Shown: positions 52,276-63,271 of the stretch, piece by piece
Layout: each line of letters opens with the position of its first letter
Position numbering within the stretch: the first letter of the stretch is position 1
From: Holothuria scabra
Lineage: Eukaryota > Echinodermata > Holothuroidea > Aspidochirotida > Holothuriidae
Length of the DNA stretch: 64,000 nt
Assembly (NCBI GenBank): GCA_037179385.1
Contig: CM074185.1
Location: forward strand, 9,109,371 to 9,173,370
Direction: 5' to 3'
Program-made: the position numbers and the translations under genes
Notes under the pieces: model-generated
Database searches by the model: none
The model's input: only the letters and a program-made list of their open reading frames with translations
What the model was told of the DNA's origin: nothing

Positions 52276-55200
52276 CTGGAAAATAATGAATGTTCCTTCA
52301 GTATACCATTCTCAAAAACAATATCGACTACAGCCAAACGAAAGTTTTAATTCAAATGTTTTACAGTACATACTACTTACAAAACTCGCACACAGTACAG
52401 TATATAAGCCAGCTCAGTTCTTCGCTGGCGTATGGAAATCTAGAGGAAAAGCGTGGGATACACAGAACAAATTCAGCACATAGCAGTGGCGGATCCAGGG
52501 GGTCAATTTCCCAATGGAGGGATCTCAAGTGTGATTTTGCGTAGTGGATTGTGTCTAAATTGTCTTTTTGGTGTAAGATTTTCAATTTTAATCTGCCGTA
52601 AAGTAGTTCCAGTTGGATAGACACATAGATGTTGTTGTATGCACGTATTAAACGCAAACAAGATTACTCCGTACGCTACGTGCTGGGCCCTGTTTGTGCA
52701 ATACCCAACGCTGTGTCTCATGCGGCAAGGAATTACCGAACTCGCTTATTAGCCATGGATAGCACTTTTACCATTAAAGGGACCGTGAACATTTTTGCTT
52801 CAACAGCTCAAAATTGAATCAACCTTACACAACCCTTGTTAAGTACAAGCTTCTTAAAACCAATTTCCCTGAAACATGATTCAATCTGTAATGGAAAGGT
52901 GCTCCCTTTTAGGATTCTTTGTGAAGGTGAAAAAATGAACGCATTAATTTAATTAGTAATGGGGATACGACAAGAGTACGACATTTGCATATTGAAGGAG
53001 TGATACAGCAAAAAGGTGAATGCAGTATGCACAGAAAGCAGAGTTAAGGTTTTTCTACGCCAACGGCCCAACTTAATGACAATGACAAACCTTTACAGGG
53101 TTATCTGTGGACTGTACCACAACTGGCTTCAGAGATTCCATGTCATTCGTCTGGTATTCTGGAAACTTCTCGATGGGAAAGATGTAACACTCCAAAGCAG
53201 ATGTATTCTTTACAACGGCAATGTCCTGATATAAGAAATTAAATATTTAGAATGTTCTGAATAGAATGGCCTTCCTGGAACATTTACCTAAACACCATCC
53301 CATATCAGGCGTCAGGACTGAATTTCCTATCTGTCTGGATTTCCTATTTCACAACCTAACAAATGAAATCTATATCGAAGGATAGTTGCCTAATTAGCAT
53401 ATCATAACAACAAATTTAAGGGCAAAGAAGAGCTGAAAAGGCGCCATAAGATTCCCTGTTGTCCCAACCCCAAACAAAAGCAAACAACCCACACTTACAC
53501 TCTAAAAACAGTTGGGTAAAAAGCGCTGGGCAAAATCCAAAGTGCTTAACATGGGCAATTTATTGCAAAACAAATGGGTAAACAATCTATTGATATTTGT
53601 TGGGTAAATAAAGGTTTGGTAAAATCCAAGTGTTGGTAAAAGGTGTTGGGCAAGTTTTAAAAGTAGTCTGTACCCAACATTTGGGTAAACTGTAGTTGAC
53701 CAATCAGATGATTATTGAAGGATTAGTTAAGTTTTACAGATAATTATTTTAATGAAAGTGGTTAATTTAGATCTCATGGTTGAATAAGGTTGGATTTGGT
53801 AAATAAAAGCTAGCGGTAGAATAGCAGTAAAAATCTGGACGAAATTACTGAAGAGCAATGGTCGTGTACGAAAAAAAGTTTTAACTACTACATAATAATA
53901 CAAGAAATACAAAGTGCATGATTGGGATCATTACTTCTACACACTTCCCTGTTAATTAACCAAGTTCATTGTCACTGGTCGTTAAGTGATGTCCTTGAGT
54001 GAACGTATTAGCTTCTTCGGGAAGCAGTTTCAAGTTTGGATTCGCCAAACGGCATTTTGCCAGAGATTCGGGAGGACATTAGAAAAAGCATTGTCATCGG
54101 TGTCCCCAACCACTCCTGGAGGGCTAATGGTATAAGTTTTAGGGTACTTTCTTGGATTTTACTTTTTTGTCTAAATTATATAATTATATACGCGATTACA
54201 TGGATATCCAAAATAATTGTAGGGTTATAAGGACACCTGCTGTTGGGTAAAAAAGTGCCTTCTTATTGGTCACACATTATACCCAACTGTTGGTTGGAAA
54301 TAGTGCCCAACAATAATGGGTATTTTTGCCCAATGTTGGTGCGGTAAACTACACTCTTAAAACGTTGGGTAAATATCCTTTGGTTAAAGAAGTTTATGAA
54401 ATGTGTTGGTAAAACTTTGCCCAACTTTGGGGCTAATTGGTGCACTGTTTAAACGCTGGGCAAAGTTTTTGTTGAGTAAAAGTAAGTGCCTAAGTGTTGG
54501 TCAATCTTTGCTCACATAATGGTTAAATTTCCCCTTCCATGCACGCGTATACTGTAATACCCAACTGACTGGTCAAAATGACGATAAGATTTTATTCTAC
54601 AGTTGAGCATGTTTTCCCTTTACCCACTTGTTGGGTAATTTTTTGCCAATTTGTTGGGTATATTGTTGGTTGCAGTGTTTTCACCAAACAACAGTACACT
54701 TGACCCGATTTGTTTCACGATTCTTCTCATAATCAGACATGGTACCATAATCTGAAAATTCTCTTTGGCATCTTTTATATTGGCCAAACAGCTAAACTCG
54801 TACATTATTTTAGACCATGAAATCGATCTCTATTTCCATAAAATTCTTTAAATATTATTACGAACTAGAACACATTTGTATGAGATTCCATCATTCGTAT
54901 TTGGCGCAAAACTGCTATCCAATGAGAGGTCAGGATCTGGGATATTCTCTTTCACGTCTGAAAGAGTATTTACATATTATTATTTGAAACATTTCGGCAT
55001 AACAAGAGACCTGTCTCATAACCATGTTAACAATGTATGATAGCTACGGACCAGCTAATTCTCATGCTGCCCTTGTGTTCATATTTATGCATTGATGAAA
55101 CTATGTACAAGACTTCATCATATCATTTACACACATCATTTTACAGTGCCTTTTAAAAATACAGTGCCTTTTAAAAATGATAGTTTTGGAAGTACTTATA

Positions 55201-58200
55201 CGGAACTCAGTGACAAACCAAATAGGTCATTATTAAGCCAGGGTTTTTTAATTGGGAACGATGGGTTTCCATAACCACGCATGGAGCTGCAGTGGCAGCT
55301 CCCTGCCATAATCTACAACCTAACATGTAAAGAAAGCACCAACGGTTAAGGAAAAGATGATTAACATATAAACAACATTTGGTTAATGCATTTGCCCAAC
55401 AGCTAAATAAAAGAAGTGCCCAACAAGTGGGTATGTTTTTAAATGCTTATTTACCAACCAGTTGGGTAATCTCCTGTCCAACAGTTGGGTTCAAACTTTA
55501 CCAAATTTGGTTGGTTAAAGTTTTGCCCAACTGTTTAGGTTGTTGAATAGATGCCCAGTGTTGGTCAAAAAGTTGGGCAAAATTTGTCCACTTTTTTTAA
55601 GTGTGTATAGCACCAACGTTGGGCACTTCTTTGGGTAATATTTTACCCAGCATTTTTAAGAGTGTAACCTAGCTTAGCAAATATTAGATTCTACCACAGT
55701 ATTGAAGAACTTGTCAGTGTGTACCTTGAGGCAGTTCACCGCTGTGGAATTAATTAGTCGTTCATAGTGCTTATAATTGTACAAGATAAGATAAACGCTA
55801 CGTTGAACAAATTTGGCAGAAAACGCAATTGTCACCATGTCCAAAGTGGCAAGATATACACATTTGTCACTGTGCCTATTTGGAATTCGTCAGCAGGGGG
55901 GGTTGCATAGACTTACATTGTCTGCCTCCATATATCCATATCATCCCATCCGGTTTTGCCTCTTTTGTAAATTTATATGTAGTACTGGCAAGATTATTGG
56001 AAAAGCGAAGTGGTAAAAAAGATTGCGAGAAATTCCAATCCCTAACGTTTTACTCACATCTTTATAATCCAGAATCACGGAAAATCCGTCTTCATCATCA
56101 ACAATTGTTACCAGCTGACCACCATCTGTAACACTGACGTACTCCTCATGTTGCTTACCGGCCAGGTCAAAGGTGACCACCGCATCCTAACAGAAGAAAG
56201 AGTCATACAAGATAATATAGGAAGGCCTTTGAGTAAGTCAAGGTGAAAGGCTGACGCTTTCCTCTGTCGAAAAATATTAGAAATATCAGCAAACTAAAGA
56301 CTATTATTTCATACTACACAGTAAAAATGTATGTAATCTTACAGAATTTTTGTACAATTACAAAAGAAAAAATAAAGAAAGACAAAAAGAATACATAAAA
56401 AGTGTTGTCAATAAATTGACAGCACTTTATATGTATTCTTTTGTTTTTCTTTATTTCATTTTCTGTAAATGTACAGACATTTTTGTACAGTGTAGGCCAC
56501 TTCGCTCCAACATTGACCAACATGTGTCTCCGACTAACTTAGACAAACAAAGAACCCACCACGCACCACACCAATTCACCCCACTCAACCTCCCCTCTCA
56601 CACACGGACACTACTGGACGTACTGATACACCACAGCAATTTTTGATTACGGCCTCACTTACCCGTCTCTGCCGCGCGGGTTCCTTTATAGTCTCTCGAC
56701 TATAGAGGAACCCGCGTGGCAGTCAATTACACTGAGAAAATGCTGGCTGGTGTTCATTAGCCTGTAGAAATCATTTTAAATGCCAACCGCTTATATGGCT
56801 GCAATGGGCTCAAATCTCCCCGAAAAAGCTGATAAAGTCTTGAACTGAATACAACTTTTCATGGTACAAGTAAGCGAAAAAATGAGAAGATGGACCACCA
56901 ATACGGTAGCTCGCGGAGGTGACAAAGATTTGTCTTTCATTTCATCGCTACGAAAAACAAACCTGAGAGGCCTCGGCCTAAGTGGGCTGCAGGCACAGAA
57001 GCGATACGCAGGCTACCAACTTCGCCGACTAATCTCAGAATCAGATTGGTATATTTATTTTGAATAACCATTGCCATGGCAACTGTTTTTATGTAAATAG
57101 ACATTGCTGTAGACCTATTTAGCTCAAAATAGTAAACAGCACTGAAAAACACTAAAAACATCAATATAAATCTTCAGTGACTGACACTATAAGTCCATAT
57201 TGTTAAAACTTCGTCGTGTTTACAAAATCAATTACTAAAGGCGTTGACCCGTAACAAAAATTTTAAAACAGGTATTCAATTAATACTTTTTAAACCTTGT
57301 CAGACACGGCGCGGTTATTCATCAAGAAAAATGTTAAAGCTCTATATTGGGTTGATATGATATCTTAAGGAGGATATTGAGAGTAACCATACCACATGGC
57401 AATTTTTATTATTAGCAAAATAAGTCAAGTTTTACATACAACAGTCAGACATTGAATATAAGCTTTGAAGTGTTTGATTGGTGGGTTGTAATAGATGTAT
57501 GCACAATTTGAAAAAGGTCAGATGACGATTTTTTATGAAAATACGAAGCCACTTCCCAATTTTTGGAATATTCAGGAATCAACTTAATGTATCACTTTAT
57601 TCAAGCTTTCAACAGGGTTCAGGAAACAAGATCTGAAAACATGTTATAGAACGCAATGAATTTATGTAATGTGATTAACATGAATTTAATAAAGACACTG
57701 TCTTTAACTCTTTCCTGAATTTGGTTTGAAACGACTGTCTTGATAACATTTGACTTGTATACATTCAGCTTGAATTAGTCTTTTAAACAGAGAACAGTCC
57801 CCAAATTGTAGTAGTCTGGTCATCTATATTAGCCCACGAATGCCTCTAGAGAACCATTTGACAACCTTTTTTCCCACTGAATGTTGAAATTTATCGAATT
57901 TAACCCATTACTTAACGTAGATTTGAAGAATTAAACTCCTCATGTATGAAAAAATTGATGGAAAAGAAATTATGACATCTTCGTGAAAATTAACCGTTGT
58001 CTCAAAATATGTTCGGGGTGACTGTTACTGCCCTTTACAGATTTTTCTCGTATTTATCCATAGAAATATTTATGAAGTTAGGCCTATATTAAAGTTTACA
58101 TACTTTCCTCGCCCTGTCAAAGTCTTCATATGATGAACTCGTTTGGACTTTTCCACTATCATCTGAGGGAGCCAAAATGTACACGACCCCGACAAATCCT

Positions 58201-60073
58201 GCAACGATGATTGCTATACTTAACACTAAACCAAAGACCCGCGTATTAGTCTCCTTGCTAGTGTTGGTTGCCACCTGTAGAGGAAAAGATCGGATGGTTA
58301 TGTTGACCAGCAATGTGGCGTCTCGCGCCCTGTTCTGTCCTGTCTGTGCACCTTAAACAAATATTTTTGATGAAATGTAATATGTTTATTTTTTTAACTG
58401 ATGAGGTTGCCTTTTTACACTAACAGTTTTTGTGTTGAGAATCACATTCACTTTGGCGTAGACAGGTGGGGGAGGGCGGTGTAGCCAGAGGTGAATTGTG
58501 ACGTTGCTAAGGGGATGGGGCATGGCCCTGATCGAATTTGGGTTCTGATTTTATTCTTGTCATCATTATTGTTGTTGTTTTTAAATTATTGTTACTGTTG
58601 TTGTAACTGAACAAAAAGTGACATCAATTGGCGCTACATGTTGCAGCAGATTGTATCTGAGGGAAATTAAATAATGCAAAAATTCCTTAATGGGGAGGAA
58701 CCCCCCCCCCCTTTTTATTATTATTTTTATTATAGCATATGGCGCTCATTATTGCAAGCGAAAATACATTCAATGGTACATTACACAAGAGCAATTAGCG
58801 GTTTGTGTTAAAAGGAACATTATAAAATTTTTGTTTACCATGTGACCGTAACTTGTAATACCTAACATCACTAAGGAACATTTACTGAACCCCTTTTATA
58901 TGACGTTGATCAAGCCTCGCAGCCCTGCAACAAAAATCCCCTCTCCGCCATTTCAAATGAATATCCAAAATATTTAAGGGGGTCAGAAAAAAGTTATTTC
59001 GGCCCATGTCGTGCTCACAAGAAATGATACAAGAATAGATTAATGCAACTCTGACAGAAGAGGTACACAATGTTGTATTAACTTGCTCTGGGTTGCAAAT
59101 ATGGTGTATACCCTCAGTCCAACAATTTTATGAGAAGTGAAAAAAAGGTCGTCATCACCTGGTTTGATCTCATAAATGGTTAAATGTAACTCGTTGTAAT
59201 AATGAGAATGAGGATATCTACTAGGGATCTGGTAGCTAATTTAATGGTATAAATAGGGTTTTACACCTTCAATCTACACTTCAGAAAAACGTTTTCAGAA
59301 ATATCACCTTTAACTCGCTCCTACTTGAAAAAAAAATGTTGAAATGTATAATGAAAAAAAAAACGTTTAATTCCTAAACATTTTGTACATAATTCCTAAG
59401 CCTATTTAACGTGTAAATGAGCATCCAAAATGGGGGCATATAGTATTTAAAAAAGTGTTTCAGTGCTAAGCACTCTTTTTATTTTACAGTGTAGCTTTGC
59501 CCACCGCCTGTTGTCCAGTTGCGGGGTAAAAATAAAAGAAAAGTGGGAAGCTGAATTGCTTTTCCTATTCCATTGCATAGCAGCGCGCACAACAACAGTA
59601 GGTTACATTCTCAAATATAAAAATCAAGAAAAAAGAAAACTGTAACATGTGAACTCATCTTTTTTTTACTTTACTTAAATCTATACCGGAATATTTGAAA
59701 AATGTGTTAAATTGTGTTAATATTGTACTTGCAATGGACTTTTTGCATTTCCCACAATGCATTTCTTTCTGCATTTTCCAAAATGTGGGGTGACTCCCCC
59801 CCCCCCCCCCCCCCCATTGATGTCCATGCTTAACCATATTGCTTTGCCGTGTACACCTCTTCGTTTCGGATATTTTTTTTATTTCACTCTTTAGTGAGGC
59901 CTTCATAATTTATAATTGTATGTTTTAATTGAAAGCTACATGGGTTGTACTCTTCGTGTCTGAGAAAACAAACACAAGAAAAATTTCAACTCAAAACTTA
60001 CCATTCCGGGATAAGATGGAACAGTACAAACAACGGGTAAATCTTGGCGATGGCCTGATTTCTCTGGAGCCAT
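51853..60073 (-). CDS. BRICHOS-domain type II membrane precursor, 5 exons
   Basis: Exons 60073-60002, 58274-58104, 56186-56058, 53225-53091 and 52275-51853, all phase 0 with GT-AG borders, give 309 residues. BRICHOS proteins are membrane-anchored precursors whose BRICHOS domain chaperones a beta-prone C-terminal segment later released by proteolysis. Seen: a short cytosolic N-terminus, a transmembrane segment VFGLVLSIAIIVAGFVGVVY at about 37-58, a linker, then BRICHOS with the conserved Asp (ILDYKD, Asp121) and two conserved Cys (LECYIFPI, Cys137; VESCMDSTSFWLE, Cys203). RQKR at 223-226 is a furin-type site. Behind it GLCFCWEIIL, TSDG and VFFWSGLCDC give Cys232, 234, 251 and 253. It resembles ITM2, chondromodulin and polychaete BRICHOS antimicrobial precursors in layout. 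The last ~50 residues are the least certain. Confidence 0.85.
52483..52520. repeat. Single repeat end GTGGCGGATCCAGG
   Basis: CAGTGGCGGATCCAGGGGGT in BRICHOS intron 4 resembles the other CAGTGGCG-type transposon termini of this window. No partner end found. Confidence 0.4.
53091..53225 (-). CDS. BRICHOS gene exon 4, first BRICHOS cysteine
   Basis: Acceptor TTTCTTATATCAG|GAC, 45 codons, donor AAG|GTTTGT. DIAVVKNTSALECYIFPIEK carries Cys137. Confidence 0.87.
53987..54090 (+). repeat. 5'-truncated type A SINE inside the TTGGGTAAA element
   Basis: GATGTCCTTGAGTGAACGTA, TTAGCTTCTTCGGGAAGCAG, CGCCAAACGGC, TCGGGAGGAC and ATTAGAAAAA match the SINE tail region at 14730-14823. No U2 head. Confidence 0.8.
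55138..55182. repeat. 19-bp tandem duplication
   Basis: ACAGTGCCTTTTAAAAAT occurs twice in succession at about 55143 and 55161. Confidence 0.8.
56058..56186 (-). CDS. BRICHOS gene exon 3, first part of BRICHOS
   Basis: Acceptor CTTTCTTCTGTTAG|GAT, 43 codons, donor GAT|GTGAGT. It ends in FSVILDYKD, with the Asp conserved across BRICHOS domains. Confidence 0.87.
56314..56495. mobile_element. 182-bp palindromic MITE
   Basis: Starts CTACACAGTAAAAATGT and ends ACATTTTTGTACAGTGTAG. The whole element folds back: AAAATAAAGAAAGACAAAAA / TTTTGTTTTTCTTTATTTCA and GAATACATAAAAAGTG / CACTTTATATGTATTC, meeting at TTGTCAATAAATTGACAGC. In BRICHOS intron 2, just 5' of exon 3. Confidence 0.85.
56669..56722. 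other. 25-bp stem, 4-nt loop hairpin
   Basis: Left arm 56669-56693 (CTGCCGCGCGGGTTCCTTTA...), loop TCTC, right arm 56698-56722 (GACTATAGAGGAACCCGCGT...). All 25 positions pair in RNA if two G-U pairs are allowed. It is much more GC-rich than its surroundings. It may be a tiny foldback insertion or a structured RNA element in BRICHOS intron 2; function unknown. Confidence 0.75.
57170..58080. other. BRICHOS intron 2, nothing recognised
   Basis: AT-rich intronic sequence without visible exons or repeat structure. Confidence 0.4.
58104..58274 (-). CDS. BRICHOS gene exon 2, transmembrane segment
   Basis: Acceptor TTTTCCTCTACAG|GTG, 57 codons, donor AAA|GTATGT. It encodes the single membrane span and the start of the extracellular linker (APSDDSGKVQTSSSYEDFD). 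Confidence 0.87.
58320..59995. other. BRICHOS intron 1
   Basis: No exon seen. It holds C-runs at 58699-58709 and about 59797-59815, and A-rich tracts. Confidence 0.4.
60002..60073 (-). CDS. BRICHOS gene exon 1
   Basis: ATCATCATGG start (A at -3, G at +4), 24 codons, donor ATG|GTAAGT. It encodes a short cytosolic N-terminus (MAPEKSGHRQDLPVVCTVPS...). The frame stays open further upstream, but the TATA position supports this start. Confidence 0.8.
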
Positions 60074-60150
60074 GATGATTTCGAAACGTGAGAAGAGCTG
60101 TTTGATCTTTAAGATACCAGCAAGTTTGTATCGTTGTAAGAGGCTGCGGG

Positions 60151-60159
60151 ATTTATATA
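60151..60159 (-). promoter_or_regulatory. TATA box of the BRICHOS gene
   Basis: TATATAAAT on the minus strand, about 80 nt upstream of the ATG at 60073. The expected transcription start is near 60125, giving a 5'UTR of about 50 nt. Confidence 0.65.
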
Positions 60160-60847
60160 CAATTTGTGTTAGGCTGTTAGGATAAAGTGATTGACAATTG
60201 GTTGTTTCTACTTTTAACAACTTACAACTTTGATGAATTCAACCAATGGGAAAGAGCCTATAATGTGGGATACTGGAAGAGGAAAATCGTTGTATAACGG
60301 AACTGTCTCGGTTACCTAGATAGACGCATCAGACCATTCATCAAAATCTATTATCTTTATTATATTTAAACTCTATCACGTGCTTCCCATGAGTCTTCCC
60401 TACTTCACTGTGGAGAACGTTGGAACACTGGCTAGAAGAGGGCGTGCCCTTAATTGCAGGTCTGAACAGCTTTCAGGACGTCTTAAATTTTGGACTACTC
60501 AATTTTACCAGAATACTGATAAGTTAAAAAATAGGGTATACATGAACAGACCAATAACCGATTTTGAATACAGGAAATAGGTCCCCAGTCCCCACTGTAA
60601 TATATTTTAGGTTCAATAGGCTGATAAGTTGGTAGTCCTAGAGCGTAGGTGACACTTCAGCGATATAGAATCGAGTTACTATCCGACTTTTATTTTCCCA
60701 TCTCCGTTCGGAAAGAGACAAATATAAAACATTAAATACATAATTTGTATTGCAGGACTGTTAAATTTAAGTTTGTACTAAATATTTCGTGACAACTTTT
60801 ATTGGAATATAACAGAATAACTAACCTTGGCATGAATTTAACTCCGG

Positions 60848-61200
60848 GTGGTGTTGCCGCGGTGGTTGAGCGTACTGCCTGGAGGTCCCCGACGGAACCA
60901 CTTGGAAATTTTCCGGTATCTAAAAATTAGCTTGTTCAGCATAGCTGTTCAGGGTGATGCTGAGGGGTTTAAAGTTGGGGAATTACAAAATCGGGTATTT
61001 GGTTGTTCCACTCAGGAAGTTGTTGGCTTGCTCATTTCAGCCGTTGAGCAGTGGTGGAAAAGTGGCTAAAGACTGTAAGGGGACGTTAAATGGCGGTCCA
61101 TGGAGCAGGATTGGGAGCGAGTACACTCCTGTCTCGAGAACCTCTGAGCAATAGTCGAAAAGAGAGGGCAAAGATCGCAGATGTTCATTCACGCTCACTC
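60848..61200. repeat. Possible SINE-like segment
   Basis: GTTGCCGCGGTGGTTGAGCG resembles a tRNA 5' half with an A box, but no clear B box follows. The rest is unrecognised, mildly GC-rich sequence. Weak call. Confidence 0.3.
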
Positions 61201-61439
61201 CGGTTATAGGGTCCTCGATGAGTCGAATGGCTTGCTGACCCTCAAAACTTTATGTTAAACACATGGTAAACATGACTTAGTGAAGTCAATTGTAGTGCAA
61301 TAACGACATCAGAGCAAATGTCAACGACACACTAGAAATAGCCAATAGCTCTAGTGCGGAGCTCATTTTGTGATATTTTCGGGGTATACTAGACTAAGTT
61401 ATGGTTTCGATCTGAATCCGTCTAAGTCGACTCAAAAAA

Positions 61440-61850
61440 GGTTGGGAACACGGACGTCCTATACATGGGAAGAGCATACTGTACGGTATATTGTCGCTAC
61501 CGTGCATGTGAGAAAAAGGGCATCAAGATGGCCGTCTGCTATGGTTTTGTGCGAAAGTTTGGACTTGCTCTAGTATATCCCGATATTTTGCAAGAAAGTT
61601 GAAATATTTTTGAAATATGGCAAGGTAAGGTCAAAATCACTATATGAATTGCAGGACAGGAATATGATATTTTTACCCATTCAAGTTTAATTTTTGCTTA
61701 AAATACCTCAGAGTCGTCAAGTCAGACAATTTATAGCTTGACGGCGGCCATCTTGGTGCGCCGTTTTTGTCCAAGTCGGTGGCGACCATTTACGGATAGG
61801 ACGTGTACGTTACATGCTCTGTCCATGAATGTAAGTCCGTGGTTGGGAAC
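61440..61850. mobile_element. Mutator-like MITE, copy 2, exact 10-bp TSD
   Basis: GGTTGGGAAC at 61440-61449 and 61841-61850 flanks 391 bp (61450-61840). TIRs: left ACGGACGTCCTATACATGGG then AAGAGCAT; right, in reverse, ACGGACTTACATTCATGGAC then AGAGCAT. It is related in opposite orientation to 30398-30784. A 10-bp duplication fits Mutator-like elements (usually 8-11 bp). Noncoding. Confidence 0.85.
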
Positions 61851-61936
61851 CACTGCTGTTTTAGGCGTTTAAAAGGCAAACATTCGTCATGAGAATTTAC
61901 TAAGCTGCTTGGGAGGCAGGAAGGTTGGGGGAATGT

Positions 61937-62070
61937 AAATGGTATGAGGGCCGTGATGTTGGTCACGTGTTGTCCATTCGTGAACGAAATAGCTTCTTCG
62001 GGAAGCAGTTAAAGTTTGGTTACACCGAATGGCCCTTTGCCGGATGGTCGGGAGTACTTTAGAAAAAGAT
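61937..62070 (+). repeat. 5'-truncated type A SINE
   Basis: ATGAGGGCCGTGATGTTGGT, AAATAGCTTCTTCGGGAAGC, GGCCCTTTGCCGGATGGTCG and GAGTACTTTAGAAAAA. The same breakpoint style as 31366 and 53987: body and tail only. Confidence 0.8.
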
Positions 62071-62167
62071 TGATGGAATAAGAAGTATGTGGGTAAGAAA
62101 TAACTCTCTACCTTAATTAAAGGCAGTCATTCGTCACCATAAACTACAGTTTCAGTATACATATATC

Positions 62168-62425
62168 AAAACACTCAATTGGTACAGCTCTTTGATTGAC
62201 ATCACATTCAAACAATGCATCATAGCTAAATTACACAGCATGGGCACTGAGAGTGTCTTGATTACACATTATGGACTTGTGTGGCCACTGGGACAAACCA
62301 TGAAGCAATAAACTAGGATCGTGTCTGGATAAAGATGAGTTTTAGATAAATGTGGGAGGGGCTAGAAGTAAGTAGGTTGGGAGAATTGGAACTGTTTGGG
62401 ATGATGAAAATATGCCTTTAAGTTG
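62168..62425 (+). repeat. Dispersed repeat R, copy 4
   Basis: CTCAATTGGTACAGCTCTTT, CACTGAGAGTGTCTTGATTA, GAAGCAATAAACTAGGATCG, TGTCTGGATAAAGATGAG and GGGAGAATTGGAACTG, collinear with 41095. Confidence 0.75.
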
Positions 62426-62873
62426 TTGTATAACAGACGAGAACAAGTAAATATTTTTAACCTGTATACACCGGTATATTTTTGCACGGGTCATTATTTA
62501 AATTCGATCAAATTGCTTTCAAGCTATGCTACAAATGAATACTTTTATTTATGGTGATATACTACTTTAGTCTTTTACGACCCTGGATGAGTTTATTGAG
62601 CAGTCTGTGAAACCTTTATAAAGCGCGGTAATAATTTGCCAAACAAAGGATCAAAGCCGTCAGAAACTTCAAAATTCCTTCTTAAATTCAATTAAGATTT
62701 AAGGGGGGAGGCTAAATGAATACCGCTTATCACGTAGTCTATCTACGTCTAAATTGGTGTTTTCCTTTTCAAATAGTAATTGTGTTGAATTTCACTTTCT
62801 TTCAAATGCAATAATTGCCATAATTAACCGTCTTACCCAATTACCAACGGGAAAGTTGTCATTCAGCCTATGC
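62426..62873. other. No feature seen
   Basis: AT-rich sequence without gene or repeat signals. Confidence 0.4.
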
Positions 62874-63271
62874 ACACTGTAAAAAATTCTCTAGATTTAC
62901 AAAACAAAAACTAAAAAGTTCCCATACAAAAGAAAAACTCTTTTAAAAACGTTTTGGTCAAATTGACCAGTGACTATAAGTTCGAGCTTTGTGTCGAACC
63001 AAAACTGGTCAAATATTGTAAATAAACTATAGCAGAATCTAACTACTTATTGGTTAAATCTGATCAAGTCAAATTTGACCATTATTTAGTTAAACTGTTT
63101 GACCAAATTGGGTTCGATGCACAGTTGGCCCAGTCGTTGGTAATTTAACCAGGGAAAAATGCTGTCAATTTGTTTAAAAAAAAAACCGACGTCACTTTTC
63201 CATATCGGGTTTTCATTTCTTTGTTCATATTCTTTAATTGCACGACATTGCTGTGTCATATTTTACAGTGT
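62874..63271. mobile_element. 398-bp TIR element built of TTTGACCA / TGGTCAAA words
   Basis: Starts ACACTGTAAAAAAT and ends ATATTTTACAGTGT. The inside repeats TTGGTCAAATTGACCAG, CTGGTCAAAT, CAAATTTGACCATT, GTTTGACCAAATT and TTTAACCAGG. It has the same design as 53495-55667 but a different internal word. Noncoding. Confidence 0.75.

Larger units (their letters stand above)
53495..55667. mobile_element. TIR element(s) built of TTGGGTAAA / TTGCCCAA words
   Basis: Left end TTACACTCTAAAAACAGTTG (53495), right end read in reverse TTACACTCTTAAAAATGCTG (55667). A third, left-type end (TACACTCTTAAAACGTTGGG) lies at 54350, so at least two related elements are joined or nested. The inside is packed with GTTGGGTAAA, TGGGCAAA and their complements TTTACCCAAC and TTTGCCCAAC, which can fold onto each other. 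In intron 3 of the BRICHOS gene; it also carries a truncated U2-family SINE (53987). Noncoding. Confidence 0.75.
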
